NCBI GenBank assembly: GCA_947095585.1 | Contig: OX352764.1 | Location: 75,006,816 to 75,070,815, forward strand | Direction: 5' to 3' | From: Nephrocerus scutellatus | Lineage: Eukaryota; Arthropoda; Insecta; Diptera; Pipunculidae | DNA length: 64,000 nt | Part shown: piece after piece, positions 63,721 to 64,000 of the stretch | Position numbering within the stretch: position 1 is the first letter of the stretch | Layout: every line of letters begins with the position of its first letter | Notes under the pieces: generated by a model | What the model was told of the DNA's origin: nothing | Database searches by the model: none | The model's input: only the letters and a program-made list of their open reading frames with translations | Made by a program: the position numbers and the translations under genes

Positions 63721-64000
63721 ATATCATAATTCTAGTTAAAATTTTCTTTAATTAATAATGTAAACTTATATTGTAGTTGCAAAAGCTCATTAGCTAAGAC
63801 TCTACATTGTTACGTATTCATGTAAATTTGAACAAAAAACAAAAAAAAAATAAAGAATATAATACTTACTAATCGTTGAAATTCGTGGCACTTGTTATTT
63901 AATTACACATTTGGTCGTTGCTTTCGAGTATCTCTCTTGACCGCGAACAAAAAGCTGCACTAGTTCTCTTAGCATTAAGCGGGCCGCTGCTTGTTTTCAA
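63721..64000. other. No gene recognised
   Basis: AT-rich right end of the window. The last ~100 bases show no identifiable coding motif. Confidence 0.4.

Overview
This is a eukaryotic, AT-rich, transposon-dense stretch. It most resembles a brachyceran fly genome (inference). The reasons are one spliced host gene whose protein matches the insect/vertebrate RSU1 family (Drosophila icarus), a Drosophila-type CAAA-ATG start context and GTAAGT/GTGAGT splice donors, and copia, jockey-like, mariner, PIF/Harbinger, Helitron-like and Penelope-like elements. No bacterial features, CRISPR array, rRNA or canonical tRNA gene was seen.

Layout. 1-9.9 kb: SINE copies, a minus-strand Helitron-like insertion (4158-6654) that holds a LINE, a MITE and a SINE, then 3' scraps of the same LINE family. 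9.95-14.37 kb: one complete copia-type element with identical-looking LTRs, a 5-bp target duplication and an uninterrupted 1276-aa polyprotein. 15-24 kb: two inverted-repeat elements, a LINE with a visible 12-bp target duplication, Helitron 3' ends, and an RNase H-bearing LINE relic. 24.6-35.7 kb: the host gene ics/Rsu1 on the minus strand. It has three coding exons that join into 272 codons. Its 10.2-kb first intron holds a jockey relic, an 18-unit 118-bp satellite, duplicated ~1-kb repeats, LINE pieces, a minisatellite element and an hsp70-like core promoter. 36-40 kb: a MITE, a short tandem duplication and a dead mariner. 40-42.7 kb: a frameshifted Penelope-like reverse transcriptase on the minus strand.

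42.8-48.8 kb: a ~3.04-kb segment is present twice in direct tandem and almost without differences. Each copy carries a sequence meeting every core requirement of a type I hammerhead ribozyme, followed by a broken PIF/Harbinger MADF gene with introns and part of the convergent transposase gene. 49-59 kb: Ty3/gypsy integrase remains, SINEs, a minisatellite element split by a LINE, RTE-type and I-type LINE fragments. 59.25-63.72 kb: a minus-strand Helitron-like element. It contains a decayed PIF1-type helicase end and, next to its 3' terminus, a ~2.7-kb satellite of ~382-bp units, each built from three ~127-bp subunits.

Only ics/Rsu1 is supported as a host gene, and only the copia polyprotein looks intact among the mobile elements. 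The strongest candidates for new biology are the duplicated hammerhead ribozyme unit, the Helitron carrying a higher-order satellite, and the hsp70-like promoter inside the ics intron.
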